Below, in pieces: positions 1 to 7,580 of a stretch of DNA of 64,000 nucleotides; position 1 is the stretch's first letter; every line of letters starts with the position of its first letter. The DNA lies in the NCBI RefSeq assembly GCF_014651055.1, contig NZ_BMWD01000001.1:1-64000 (forward strand). The letters run 5' to 3'. The translations under genes were made by a program, and so were the position numbers. Origin of the DNA: Streptomyces fructofermentans. GTDB taxonomy: Bacteria; Actinomycetota; Actinomycetes; Streptomycetales; Streptomycetaceae. Below the pieces are notes generated by a model. That model was not told the origin of the DNA. It worked only from the letters and a program-made list of their open reading frames with translations, and searched no databases.

Positions 1-135
1 GCGGGGGACACCCTCCGGCCCGTTCCCTTCCCGCCGTTGTCGGCCGCGGGGGACACCCTCCGGTCCGTCCCCTTCCCGCCGTTGTCGGCCGCGGGGGACA
101 CCCTTCGGCCCGTGCCCATTCCGCCGTTGTCGGCT
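1..135. repeat. 45-bp tandem repeat, at least three copies, running off the left edge
   Basis: Three successive 45-bp units (1-45, 46-90, 91-135) each begin GCGGGGGACACCCT and end CCGCCGTTGTCGGC. They differ at only a few positions, and a degenerate fourth unit fades out by about 150. The array lies just downstream of the ABC ATPase gene when read on the minus strand. The unit is 15 codons long, and both strands are open through it. On the minus strand an ATG at 119 opens a frame to the window edge that repeats the residues ADNGGKGT..RRVSP, but it has no convincing ribosome binding site. I call it a repeat, not a gene. Confidence 0.85.
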
Positions 136-192
136 GCGGGGCGGGGGTTCGGCTGTTGCGGTCCCTTTGGCCTGCTGGTGGTGGGGCGGTGG

Positions 193-963
193 TCAGGTGG
201 TGCGGACCCTGGTGTCGAGCTGCTTCATGCGGTCCAGGACCGTGTCCGCGGTGGGGCTGAGCAGCTCGTCCACCACTCGGCCGTCGGCCAGGAAGACCAC
301 GCGGTCCGCGTACGCGGCGGCCACCGGGTCGTGGGTGACCATGACTACGGTCTGGCCCAGTTCGCGTACGGAGTTGCGCAGGAAGCCGAGCACTTCGGCG
401 CCCGAGCGGGAGTCCAGGTTTCCGGTGGGCTCGTCGCCGAAGATGATGTCCGGGCGGGAGGCCAGGGCGCGGGCCACGGCGACGCGCTGCTGCTGGCCGC
501 CGGAGAGCTGGGAGGGCCGGTGCTTGAGGCGGTCGGCCAGGCCCACCATCGCGATCACGGTGTCCAGCCACTCCTTGTCGGGCTTGCGGCCCGCGATGTC
601 CATCGGGAGGGTGATGTTCTCCAGGGCCGTGAGCGTGGGCAGCAGGTTGAACGCCTGGAAGATGAAGCCGATCTTGTCCCGGCGCAGCTTGGTGAGCTGC
701 TTGTCCTTGAGGGAGCCGAGTTCGGTCTCGCCGATGCGGACCGAGCCGGAGGAGAAGGTGTCCAGGCCCGCTACGCAGTGCATCAGGGTGGACTTGCCGG
801 AGCCTGAGGGGCCCATGATCGCGGTGAACTCGGCCTGCCGGAAGTCGACGGAGACCCGGTCCAGGGCGACCACCTGGGTCTCGCCCTGCCCGTAGACCTT
901 CGACAGTTCCGTGGCGCGTGCGGCCACCGTGGTGGTCCGGTCGGCGAGGGGAGTGGTGGTCAC
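193..963 (-). CDS. ABC transporter ATP-binding protein (MacB/LolD/FtsE-like)
   Basis: This 256-residue ATPase would power a membrane permease of the MacB/FtsX type, used for export or lipoprotein and cell-envelope work rather than nutrient import. Visible motifs are Walker A GPSGSGKS (51-58), Q-loop IFQAFN (101-106), signature LSGGQQQR (153-160), Walker B DIIFGDEPT (172-180) and switch histidine H211. The GTG start at 963 is preceded by AAGGAG; the frame is open further upstream but has no ribosome site or family similarity there. The partner permease is not in the window. It would be expected to the left, past the 45-bp repeats. The substrate cannot be deduced. Confidence 0.93.
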   Translation of the reverse strand: MTTTPLADRTTTVAARATELSKVYGQGETQVVALDRVSVDFRQAEFTAIMGPSGSGKSTLMHCVAGLDTFSSGSVRIGETELGSLKDKQLTKLRRDKIGFIFQAFNLLPTLTALENITLPMDIAGRKPDKEWLDTVIAMVGLADRLKHRPSQLSGGQQQRVAVARALASRPDIIFGDEPTGNLDSRSGAEVLGFLRNSVRELGQTVVMVTHDPVAAAYADRVVFLADGRVVDELLSPTADTVLDRMKQLDTRVRTT

Positions 964-1299
964 GGGAGGGTGCTCCTTGTCGGTGCGGCGGCGCTCGGGG
1001 ATCGTTGTTCCATCCTCGGCGCCCGCCGGCCGCCTGTAGTCACCCGCTGTTCCGGTTCCGGGGGCAGTCTCGGGTCGGACCGCGTGCGCTCGTGTCATAC
1101 CTGGGGATGACGGTCGCCCCTGAGGGGGAATCGTCGACGGTTCGTCAGGTTCCGCTCGTTCGGGCGGTGAAATCACGTCATTCCCTGGGCGCCGCCCGGC
1201 TCCGCTCAAAGGGCATTTGGCAAGTGCGGATGGCGCGTACCGTGGGCTGATGCACCCTCAGACGTCAATAAAATAAGACAACATCGGTCCACCCTTCCG

Positions 1300-1327
1300 C
1301 TGTTCGGGGGATGTGTCCCGATAGGCT
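1300..1327 (+). promoter_or_regulatory. candidate bldA promoter; the rest of the 964-1356 gap holds nothing clear
   Basis: A TAGGCT hexamer at 1322-1327 sits 29 bp before the first base of the tRNA and would place a start site near 1334. The -35 side is poor (CTGTTC or TGTTCG around 1300-1306, spacer 16-17). The remainder of the 393-bp gap is the divergent upstream region of the ABC ATPase gene, with an A-rich patch at 1265-1282. I see no gene in it. Confidence 0.4.
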
Positions 1328-1356
1328 CGGAACACTCGATGCGGAGCCGATGGCCT

Positions 1357-1439
1357 GCCCGGATGGTGGAATGCAGACACGGCGAGCTTAAACCTCGCTG
1401 CCCCTCGCGGGCGTACCGGTTCAAGTCCGGTTCCGGGCA
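1357..1439 (+). tRNA. bldA: tRNA-Leu, anticodon UAA (bldA)
   Basis: The acceptor stem GCCCGGA (1357-1363) pairs with TCCGGGC (1432-1438), followed by discriminator A1439. The anticodon stem GCGAG/CTCGC (1382-1386/1394-1398) encloses the loop CTTAAAC, giving anticodon TAA at 1389-1391. A long variable arm (1399-1415) and the T arm GTTCAAGTC are present, as in class II tRNA-Leu. The 3' CCA is not fully encoded (CCT follows). In Streptomyces this tRNA is the only efficient reader of the rare UUA codon. It is the classic bldA switch for aerial growth and antibiotic regulators. The adjacency to pobA also fits the S. coelicolor bldA locus. Confidence 0.97.
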
Positions 1440-1515
1440 CCTCCGACACTTCCGCTTTTCCGGGTCTTTCGCGATAAAGCGTGCCTCCTGCATTGAAGAC
1501 TTCACCTCTCGACCG

Positions 1516-1576
1516 TTGACAGTGGCTCCGGCCCGTCGGAGACTCGCGGACGTGAGGGTGAATAAAACTTCACCCT
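1516..1576 (+). promoter_or_regulatory. candidate pobA promoter and palindromic operator
   Basis: A perfect -35 TTGACA lies at 1516-1521. After a 17-bp spacer comes GAGACT (1539-1544) as a possible -10, which puts the start site near 1551. Just downstream is an inverted repeat with arms AGGGTGAA (1555-1562) and TTCACCCT (1569-1576) separated by 6 bp, ending 32 bp before the pobA ATG. An 8+8 palindrome at the start of the transcript is what a repressor operator looks like. The regulator is unknown and none is adjacent. Confidence 0.5.
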
Positions 1577-1608
1577 GCGAACACAGTGCAGCGCGAAGGG
1601 GCGTGTCG

Positions 1609-2784
1609 ATGCGTACCACCGTCGGGATCGTCGGGGCCGGGCCGGCCGGCCTGCTGCTGGCGCGGCTGCTGGACAACGAGGGCGTCGACTCCGTGGTGCT
1701 GGAGAGCCGCGACCGGGCGTACGTCGAGCAGCGGCAGCGGGCCGGAATCCTGGAGCAGGGCACGGTGGACGTGCTGCGGGACGCGGGCGCCGGCGACCGC
1801 ATGGACCGCGAGGGGCTGCGGCACGACGGCATCGAGCTGCGCTTCGGGCGCAGGCGCCACAGGATCGACCTCCCCGCCCTGACCGGCGGGCGGTCCGTGA
1901 CCGTCTACGCCCAGACCGAGGTGTGCAAGGACCTCATCGCGCTCAGGCTGGAGGGCGGCGGCCCGCTGCTCTTCGGGGCCCGGGCGCTGGCCGTGGAGGG
2001 CGCGGAGACCGACCGCCCGCGGGTGCGCTACCTGCACGAGGGGCGCGAGGAGCTCCTGGAGTGCGACTACGTCGTCGGCTGCGACGGCTTCCGGGGCGTC
2101 TCCCGCGAGGTGTTCCCGCCAGGTGCCGGGCGGGTCTTCGAGCGGACGTACCCCTTCGCCTGGCTGGGCATCCTCGCCGACGTGCCGCCCTCGCACGACG
2201 AACTCGTCTACGCCCGCCACGACCGCGGCTTCGCCCTGCTGTCCATGCGGTCCCCGACCGTCTCGCGGCTCTACCTCCAGGTGCCCGGGGGGACGGACGT
2301 GCGGGCCTGGAGCGACGGGCGGATCTGGGACGAGCTGGAGCGCCGCCTGGAGACGGACGACGACTGGAGGCTGCGCCGGGGCCCGGTCACCGCGAAGTCC
2401 GTCACACCGATGCGCAGCCATGTGCACGAGCCGATGCGGCACGGACGGCTCTTCCTGGCCGGGGACGCCGCCCACATCGTGCCGCCGACCGGGGCCAAGG
2501 GGCTGAACCTCGCCGTCGGCGACGTCGTCACCTTCGCCCGCGCGCTGGCGCACCTGCGCGGGACCGGGTCCGCCGAGCGGCTCGACGCGTACTCCGCGAC
2601 CTGCCTGCGGCGGGTGTGGCAGGCCGAGCGGTTCTCGTACGAGATGACGGCGCTGCTCCACCGCGACCCCGGCGCGACGCCGTTCGAGGACCGGATCCAG
2701 CTGGCCCGGCTGGAGCGGATCACCGGTTCGCGCCCCGCCGAGCAGGATCTCGCCGAGGGTTACGCAGGGTTCCCCCTCGAATGA
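1609..2784 (+). CDS. pobA: 4-hydroxybenzoate 3-monooxygenase
   Basis: This FAD- and NAD(P)H-dependent hydroxylase converts 4-hydroxybenzoate to protocatechuate, the entry to the beta-ketoadipate pathway. It has 391 residues, the usual PobA length. The N-terminal dinucleotide fold reads GAGPAG (9-14). The mid-protein DG motif is VVGCDGFRG, and the FAD-binding GD motif is LFLAGDAAHIVPPTGAKGLN near residues 282-301. The ATG at 1609 has GAAGGGG upstream. The frame continues open through bldA by chance, so the longer reading was rejected. No protocatechuate pathway genes are nearby. The palindrome at 1555-1576 suggests substrate-responsive repression. Confidence 0.95.
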   Translation: MRTTVGIVGAGPAGLLLARLLDNEGVDSVVLESRDRAYVEQRQRAGILEQGTVDVLRDAGAGDRMDREGLRHDGIELRFGRRRHRIDLPALTGGRSVTVYAQTEVCKDLIALRLEGGGPLLFGARALAVEGAETDRPRVRYLHEGREELLECDYVVGCDGFRGVSREVFPPGAGRVFERTYPFAWLGILADVPPSHDELVYARHDRGFALLSMRSPTVSRLYLQVPGGTDVRAWSDGRIWDELERRLETDDDWRLRRGPVTAKSVTPMRSHVHEPMRHGRLFLAGDAAHIVPPTGAKGLNLAVGDVVTFARALAHLRGTGSAERLDAYSATCLRRVWQAERFSYEMTALLHRDPGATPFEDRIQLARLERITGSRPAEQDLAEGYAGFPLE

Positions 2785-2987
2785 CGCAGAGTCCCGGCGG
2801 GGCGTCGCACGGACGGGGGAACCGGAGCGGTGCGTACCGGCGTTGTAACGGTGCGGGGAATGCCGGGTCGAACGCTGGTGTTCCCGGGCACAAGGGGGGA
2901 AAGATCCTCCCCAGGCACTAGAGGCATTCTTTTGCCTACCCATTACTCTTGAGCCAAGGCCACGCAGGGTGGCCATGGAGGAGTGAA

Positions 2988-3902
2988 ATGAGGAGCAGCA
3001 ACCCGGTCTTCTCGCGACGGGGGTTCAGCCGCGACAACGGCTACGCGGGCTTCAACGCGGCGCCGCAGGCCGGGGGCCCCGCTGTCGGTACGCAGGGGAA
3101 CCCGTACGCACAGGGCTCTCCGAACGCCCCGCAGGGCGGCAACCCGTACGCGCAGAATCCTTACGCTCAGAACCCGTACGCCCAGCAGGACCTGCAGAAC
3201 GGCGCTCCGCCGCAGGCCCCGCCCACCACCGACCGCATGACGATGGACGACGTCGTCGCGCGTTCGGCCATGACGCTCGGCACCGTCGTCGTCGGCGCCG
3301 TCCTCGCGTGGGTGGCGCTGCCCGTCTCGTCGAGCAGCTTCGGCCTGGCCATCGGCGCGGCGATCATCGCGCTGGTCTTCGCGCTGATCCAGTCGTTCAA
3401 GCGCAAGGCCTCGCCCGCGCTGATCCTGTCGTACGCCGCCTTCGAGGGCGTCTTCCTCGGCGTGATCAGCGAGATGTACAACAGCCAGTGGTCGGGCGCG
3501 CCCTTCCAGGCGGTGCTCGGCACGATGGCGGTCTCGGGCGCCACACTGCTGATCTACCGCGCCGGCTGGATCCGCGTCACCGCCCGGTACGCGCGCATCG
3601 GTCTCGCCATCGCGATCGCCTTCGTGGTGGTCCTGGCGGTCAACCTGCTGCTCGTCGCCTTCGGTGTGGCCGAGGACGGCGGACTGCGCAGCATGGGCCC
3701 GCTCGGCGCGATCGTCGGCATCATCGCGATCATCCTGGGCGCGTTCTTCCTGACCCTCGACTTCAAGCAGATCGAGGACGGCATCGCCTACGGCGCGCCG
3801 CGGGAAGAGTCCTGGCTGGCCGCGTTCGGCCTGACCATGACCCTGGTGTGGATCTACATCGAGATGCTGCGCCTGGTGGCCATCTTCAGCGGCGACGACT
3901 AG
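2988..3902 (+). CDS. Bax inhibitor-1/YccA family integral membrane protein
   Basis: This 304-residue protein has a soluble N-terminal 80 residues rich in Gly, Pro, Asn, Gln and Tyr, including four NPYAQ repeats. About seven hydrophobic helices follow (from residue ~85 on), in the order typical of bacterial BI-1 proteins (YccA, TMBIM). The C-terminal acidic and aromatic loop segments match that family, which is linked to ion or pH-dependent leak and membrane-protease control. The start is the ATG preceded by GGAGGAG. The 203-bp upstream gap shows no clear promoter. A strong hairpin closes the gene. The physiological role in Streptomyces is not known. Confidence 0.9.
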   Translation: MRSSNPVFSRRGFSRDNGYAGFNAAPQAGGPAVGTQGNPYAQGSPNAPQGGNPYAQNPYAQNPYAQQDLQNGAPPQAPPTTDRMTMDDVVARSAMTLGTVVVGAVLAWVALPVSSSSFGLAIGAAIIALVFALIQSFKRKASPALILSYAAFEGVFLGVISEMYNSQWSGAPFQAVLGTMAVSGATLLIYRAGWIRVTARYARIGLAIAIAFVVVLAVNLLLVAFGVAEDGGLRSMGPLGAIVGIIAIILGAFFLTLDFKQIEDGIAYGAPREESWLAAFGLTMTLVWIYIEMLRLVAIFSGDD

Positions 3903-3940
3903 TCGCGCCGCCGGTGACCACCGGCGCGTGAGCAGGAGTC

Positions 3941-3977
3941 CGAAGGGCCCGCGAACCCCAGGTTCGCGGGCCCTTCG
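3941..3977. terminator. 17-bp perfect hairpin, convergent (bidirectional) terminator
   Basis: Arms CGAAGGGCCCGCGAACC (3941-3957) and its exact complement (3961-3977) enclose a 3-nt loop. There is no T-tract, which is usual in Streptomyces. It lies between the convergent BI-1 gene and the DUF4287 gene. Confidence 0.85.
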
Positions 3978-4019
3978 CCGTCCGGTGCGACATGCCGCAC
4001 CGGTCGGGCGGGGTCGTGC

Positions 4020-4250
4020 TCAGCGCAGTTTGCGCGCGGCCCTCCTGAGGTCGTACTCATGGATGATCGCCTTGGCGTGGCCGTACGCGAGGTCGTGCTC
4101 GGAGCGGAGCCAGCTGACCTTCTCTTCGAACCGGAAGAGAGCGGGGCCGTCGTCGACGGTGCGCAGCCAGTCGGAGATCTCACGACCGGTGCAATGGGGG
4201 ATGCGGGCGAGCAGATTGCGATGGGTCTCCTCGGAGAAGACTTGGGACAT
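4020..4250 (-). CDS. small DUF4287-like protein
   Basis: This is a 76-residue soluble protein. The pattern CTGREISDWL...FEEKVSWLRSEHDLAYGHA (residues ~19-54) resembles DUF4287, a short helical domain common in actinobacteria with no assigned biochemical activity. The ATG at 4250 has GGAGG seven bases upstream. The same frame stays open further but loses similarity and a ribosome site. It is transcribed toward the shared terminator at 3941-3977. Its role is unknown. Confidence 0.8.
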   Translation of the reverse strand: MSQVFSEETHRNLLARIPHCTGREISDWLRTVDDGPALFRFEEKVSWLRSEHDLAYGHAKAIIHEYDLRRAARKLR

Positions 4251-4354
4251 CGGCGCCTCCGGACGCAAAGGGGATGTAAGCCGGTCCTTAAGGCCACCGT
4301 GCCTGAGCGTTCGGCCGTTGGCAACAGTCCCTGTGCGGCGCGTAGTCTCGCCGC

Positions 4355-4666
4355 GTGCTTGATACGACGCCGTTGACCCGTGCCGTGGACCATTTCGCCG
4401 ACCGGCTGCGGGCCGCTCCGCAGAGCAGGCTCCAGCGGGGCGCCGCCGCCGAGGCACTGGGGCTGGCCAGGGAGTTGGCGCTGCGCGCCCAGCGGCTGGA
4501 GGACCCGTCCGGCGAGCCGCGCGAGATGCCGGACGCGGGGATGTTCGCGGCCGCCGACCAGATCACGGTCGCCGTGCACGACCTCGCCGTCGTACTGACG
4601 ACCGAGGAGGAGGTCGTGGACGCGGTACGACTGGTGGAGGAGGCGCAGCAGCGGGCGGGGGTCTGA
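4355..4666 (+). CDS. conserved hypothetical protein, probably leaderless
   Basis: This is a 103-residue helical, acidic protein with no membrane segment or known motif. Codon bias is strongly Streptomyces-like throughout. The GTG start has no Shine-Dalgarno sequence. Instead TAGTCT (4343-4348), a good actinobacterial -10, ends six bases before the start, which implies a leaderless mRNA. It is divergent from the DUF4287 gene with about 100 bp between them. I do not recognise the family, so no function is assigned. Confidence 0.75.
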   Translation: MLDTTPLTRAVDHFADRLRAAPQSRLQRGAAAEALGLARELALRAQRLEDPSGEPREMPDAGMFAAADQITVAVHDLAVVLTTEEEVVDAVRLVEEAQQRAGV

Positions 4667-4808
4667 CCGGCGGGCGGCGGGAAAGGGGCGTGGGGCGCCG
4701 CGGGGAGGCCGCCGGAGGCCCGGGGCGGCCGGGTGCCGGGCGTGGACCGGGAGGGGCGCTCAGGAGGGGGAGCGGGGCGTCGGCCGCGCTCCCGCGGCGG
4801 CGCGGCCG

Positions 4809-5600
4809 TCAGAGGGACGCGATGACCCGGTCGGCCAGTACGTACACGTTGTCGTCGCCGCACTCGAAGGTCAGCGCGTAGGCGCCGGAGACGCCCGAGC
4901 CGCCCAGCAGTACGGGGGGCCGGCCGGCGCTCAGCGCCGTCGCCAGCCGTTCCGCGGTCTCGCGGTGGCCCGGCGTCATGCAGAGGGTGGTGCCGTCGGT
5001 GAAGACGTAGACGTCGAGCGTGCCGAGCGGGCCGGGGCGGACGTCGGCGAGTTCCGTACGGGAATCGGCGAGGTCCTCAAGACACGCCACCGTGCGCTCG
5101 TGGTCGTTCGCGACCGGTGACTGGACCGGCACGAAGTCGGGGTGCGAGGGGTGCCGGCGGCGGGCCGCGGCCAGTTCGGGGGACTCCCCGGAGAACTCGT
5201 CGGCGTCGGCGGCGGGCTCGGTCACCGGCTCCAGGTGCTCCAGGCCCGCGAAGTCGGACTGGCGCGGCAGGTACAGCTCACTGTCCGGCAGCCCGAGCAG
5301 GGTGGGCGCGTCCGAGGAGTCACGCAGCTCCTGGGCGGCCCAGAACGCCCGGGCCTCGGCGAGCTCCCGCTCCCGCTCCTCGGCGAGCGCCTCGGCCACC
5401 GCGGCGCGTATCTCGTCGGTGTCCGCCGCCGAGCGGGCGGCCGGCACCAGGCCGAGGGCCGACGGTGTGCGGCTCTCGGCGAGTTCGGTGTGCAGGTCCG
5501 CGACCTGTCGTCGCAGTGCCTGCAGGGTGCGCAGAACGGCGACGCCCACGGCCGTGGTGCTGGCTGTGGCGAGCAGCAGAGCAAGAGAAGTGGTGCTCAC
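4809..5600 (-). CDS. membrane-anchored hypothetical protein with coiled coil
   Basis: This 263-residue protein has one hydrophobic segment (about residues 4-24) followed by a charged heptad-rich region (25-95) predicted to be coiled coil. An acidic linker follows, then a compact C-terminal domain (about 185-263) with alternating beta-like stretches. It reads like a single-pass membrane protein with a cytoplasmic sensor or scaffold domain. The GTG start at 5600 has GGGAG upstream. No family was recognised. Confidence 0.8.
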   Translation of the reverse strand: MSTTSLALLLATASTTAVGVAVLRTLQALRRQVADLHTELAESRTPSALGLVPAARSAADTDEIRAAVAEALAEERERELAEARAFWAAQELRDSSDAPTLLGLPDSELYLPRQSDFAGLEHLEPVTEPAADADEFSGESPELAAARRRHPSHPDFVPVQSPVANDHERTVACLEDLADSRTELADVRPGPLGTLDVYVFTDGTTLCMTPGHRETAERLATALSAGRPPVLLGGSGVSGAYALTFECGDDNVYVLADRVIASL

Positions 5601-5794
5601 TGACGTACTCCCGGTTCAAAGTCGACCCCCGACTTCCTACATCAGCTTGATGGGCGGACTAAACATCTGTCAGTGCGTAACGTCACGAAAGGGACGGGAC
5701 TTTAGACCCGGTGTCGAGCGGCGGAAGGGTGCTGACCTGCATGAATCTCCCCAGCGAGCGAGCCAGGTCACATCCTGGGGCAGATTCGATCACA

Positions 5795-5833
5795 AAACGG
5801 CCCGGAGTCCCGGTGGTCGCCGGGCTCCGGGCC
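5795..5833 (-). terminator. intrinsic terminator of the thiolase gene
   Basis: GGCCCGGAG-T-CCCGG (5799-5813) pairs with CCGGGCTCCGGGCC (5820-5833), with one bulged base. On the minus strand the hairpin is followed by TTTT (5795-5798). It sits 45 bp past the thiolase stop. Confidence 0.8.
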
Positions 5834-5877
5834 GCCTCGCTCACGCTGCGTTCAACTGCGGTGACGGGGACGGTGCT

Positions 5878-7098
5878 TCAGCTCAGGCGCTCGATGACCA
5901 TCGCCATGCCCTGGCCGCCGCCGACGCACATCGTCTCCAGGCCGAACTGCTTGTCGTGGAACTGGAGGGAGTTGATGAGCGTGCCGGTGATGCGGGCGCC
6001 GGTCATGCCGAAGGGGTGGCCGACGGCGATGGCGCCGCCGTTGACGTTCAGCTTGTCCAGCGGGATGTCGAGGTCGCGGTAGGAGGGGATCACCTGGGCG
6101 GCGAACGCCTCGTTGATCTCGAACAGGTCGATGTCGCCGACGGTCAGACCGGCGCGGGAGAGGGCCTGCTTCGACGCCTCCACCGGGCCGAGGCCCATGA
6201 TCTCGGGGGAGAGGCCGGTGACGCCGGTCGAGACGATCCGGGCCAGCGGGGTCAGGCCGAGCTCGCGGGCCTTGGTGTCGGACATGATCACGAGGGCGGC
6301 GGCACCGTCGTTCAGCGGGCAGCAGTTGGCGGCCGTGACCATGCCGTCGGGGCGGAAGACGGGCTTGAGGCCCTCGACGCCCTCCAGCGTGACGCCGGCG
6401 CGCGGGCCGTCGTCCTTGCTGACGACCGTGCCGTCCGGGGTGGTCACCGGGGTGATCTCGCGCTCCCAGAAGCCGTTCTTGACGGCTTCCTCGGCGAGGT
6501 TCTGCGAGCGGACGCCGAACTCGTCCATGTCCTTGCGGGTGACGCCCTTGATCCGGGCCAGGTTCTCGGCGGTCTGCCCCATCGCGATGTACGCGTCCGG
6601 GACGGCGCCGTCCTCGCGCGGGTCGTGCCACGAGGCGCCCTCGCTCGCGGCGACCTCGGCGGTGCGGGCCTCGGCCTCGGCGAAGAGCGGGTTGTGGGTG
6701 TCCGGCAGGCTGTCGGAGTTGCCCTTGGTGAAGCGGGAGACCAGCTCGACACCGGCCGAGATGAAGACGTCGCCCTCTCCGGCCTTGATGGCGTGCAGGG
6801 CCATGCGGCTCGTCTGGAGCGACGAGGAGCAGTAGCGGGTGATCGTGCAGCCGGGGAGGTGGTCCATCCCCATCTGGACGGCGACGATGCGGCCGAGGTT
6901 GTTGCCCTGCTCGCCGCCGGGGAGACCGCAGCCGAGCATGAGGTCGTCGATGTCCCTGGGGTCGAGCTCCGGGACCTTGGCCAGTGCCGCCTGGATGATC
7001 GTGGCGGTGAGGTCGTCGGGCCGCAGGTCCTTGAGGGAGCCCTTGAAAGCGCGGCCGATGGGGGAGCGGGCAGTCGAGACGATCACGGCTTCGGGCAT
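5878..7098 (-). CDS. acetyl-CoA C-acyltransferase (thiolase)
   Basis: Thiolases split 3-ketoacyl-CoA in beta-oxidation or condense acetyl-CoA units. The protein has 406 residues, normal for the family. The nucleophilic cysteine C90 is in TRYCSSSLQ, and a substrate histidine lies in the INEAF segment near residue 312. Near the C-terminus are GGAIAVGHPFGMTGAR and a second catalytic cysteine in MCVGGGQGMA. The ATG at 7098 is followed by a standard thiolase N-terminus (PEAVIVSTARSPIG). It appears to be monocistronic, with its own promoter candidate and terminator. The degradative (FadA-type) role is more likely than the biosynthetic one but is not proved by the sequence. Confidence 0.94.
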   Translation of the reverse strand: MPEAVIVSTARSPIGRAFKGSLKDLRPDDLTATIIQAALAKVPELDPRDIDDLMLGCGLPGGEQGNNLGRIVAVQMGMDHLPGCTITRYCSSSLQTSRMALHAIKAGEGDVFISAGVELVSRFTKGNSDSLPDTHNPLFAEAEARTAEVAASEGASWHDPREDGAVPDAYIAMGQTAENLARIKGVTRKDMDEFGVRSQNLAEEAVKNGFWEREITPVTTPDGTVVSKDDGPRAGVTLEGVEGLKPVFRPDGMVTAANCCPLNDGAAALVIMSDTKARELGLTPLARIVSTGVTGLSPEIMGLGPVEASKQALSRAGLTVGDIDLFEINEAFAAQVIPSYRDLDIPLDKLNVNGGAIAVGHPFGMTGARITGTLINSLQFHDKQFGLETMCVGGGQGMAMVIERLS

Positions 7099-7141
7099 CT
7101 ACGGCTCCATTGGCGTACGGGGGTGGGCGGACCTGATGGGG

Positions 7142-7170
7142 AAGCTACCCGTAGGTATGGGCGAGGTCAC
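7142..7170 (-). promoter_or_regulatory. candidate promoter of the thiolase gene
   Basis: Reading the minus strand, GTGACC (7165-7170) is separated by 17 bp from TAGCTT (7142-7147), about 44 bp before the thiolase ATG. The -35 matches the consensus moderately. Confidence 0.4.
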
Positions 7171-7580
7171 GGGTGTGGGCGTGTGACACGGGCCGCACTT
7201 TCCAAGCGCTTGCTTTTCTCCTGGACGGTCCCGGGGCCGTGGGCGGGTCGGGCGACCGGAGCCCTTGGTGCGCCGGACGGCCCGCTTCCGGAAGCGTCGG
7301 TCCGCGTGCTTGGGGGTGGGTGGCTAGGGCTTTCGTGGGGGGCGGAGGCCGGGGCCGGGCGGTGCCGGTCCGCCGGCGGGGGCGGGGGCGGGGCGGGGAC
7401 GTGCGGGTGGCCTTCGGGCCGTCGCGCGCGGCGTGCGGGGGCGGTTCGTCCCGTGCGGGGGACAGCGGTGACCCCGGGCCGCCGAGGCCCGCGTGTGCGA
7501 GTGGGGGCGGGCGTGCCCGCGGGCCCGATCCCGTGGGGAGCGGGAGGGTCCGGGGGCTCGGGCGGCCCCCGGACCTGTGC
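7171..7580. other. non-coding gap between the thiolase and SGNH hydrolase genes
   Basis: This stretch is strongly G-biased on the plus strand. It contains CCAAGCGCTTG at 7202-7212, a short palindrome with no assignable role. It has no reading frame with a plausible start and ribosome site. I see no clear hairpin terminator for the hydrolase. Confidence 0.6.

Noticed and set aside
1..119. Minus-strand coding reading of the 45-bp repeats
   Set aside because: Open with an ATG at 119, but no ribosome site and no membrane segment like a permease start. Left as a repeat.
1339..1608. Longer N-terminal extension of pobA through bldA
   Set aside because: The frame is open by chance across the tRNA; PobA similarity and the ribosome site begin at 1609.
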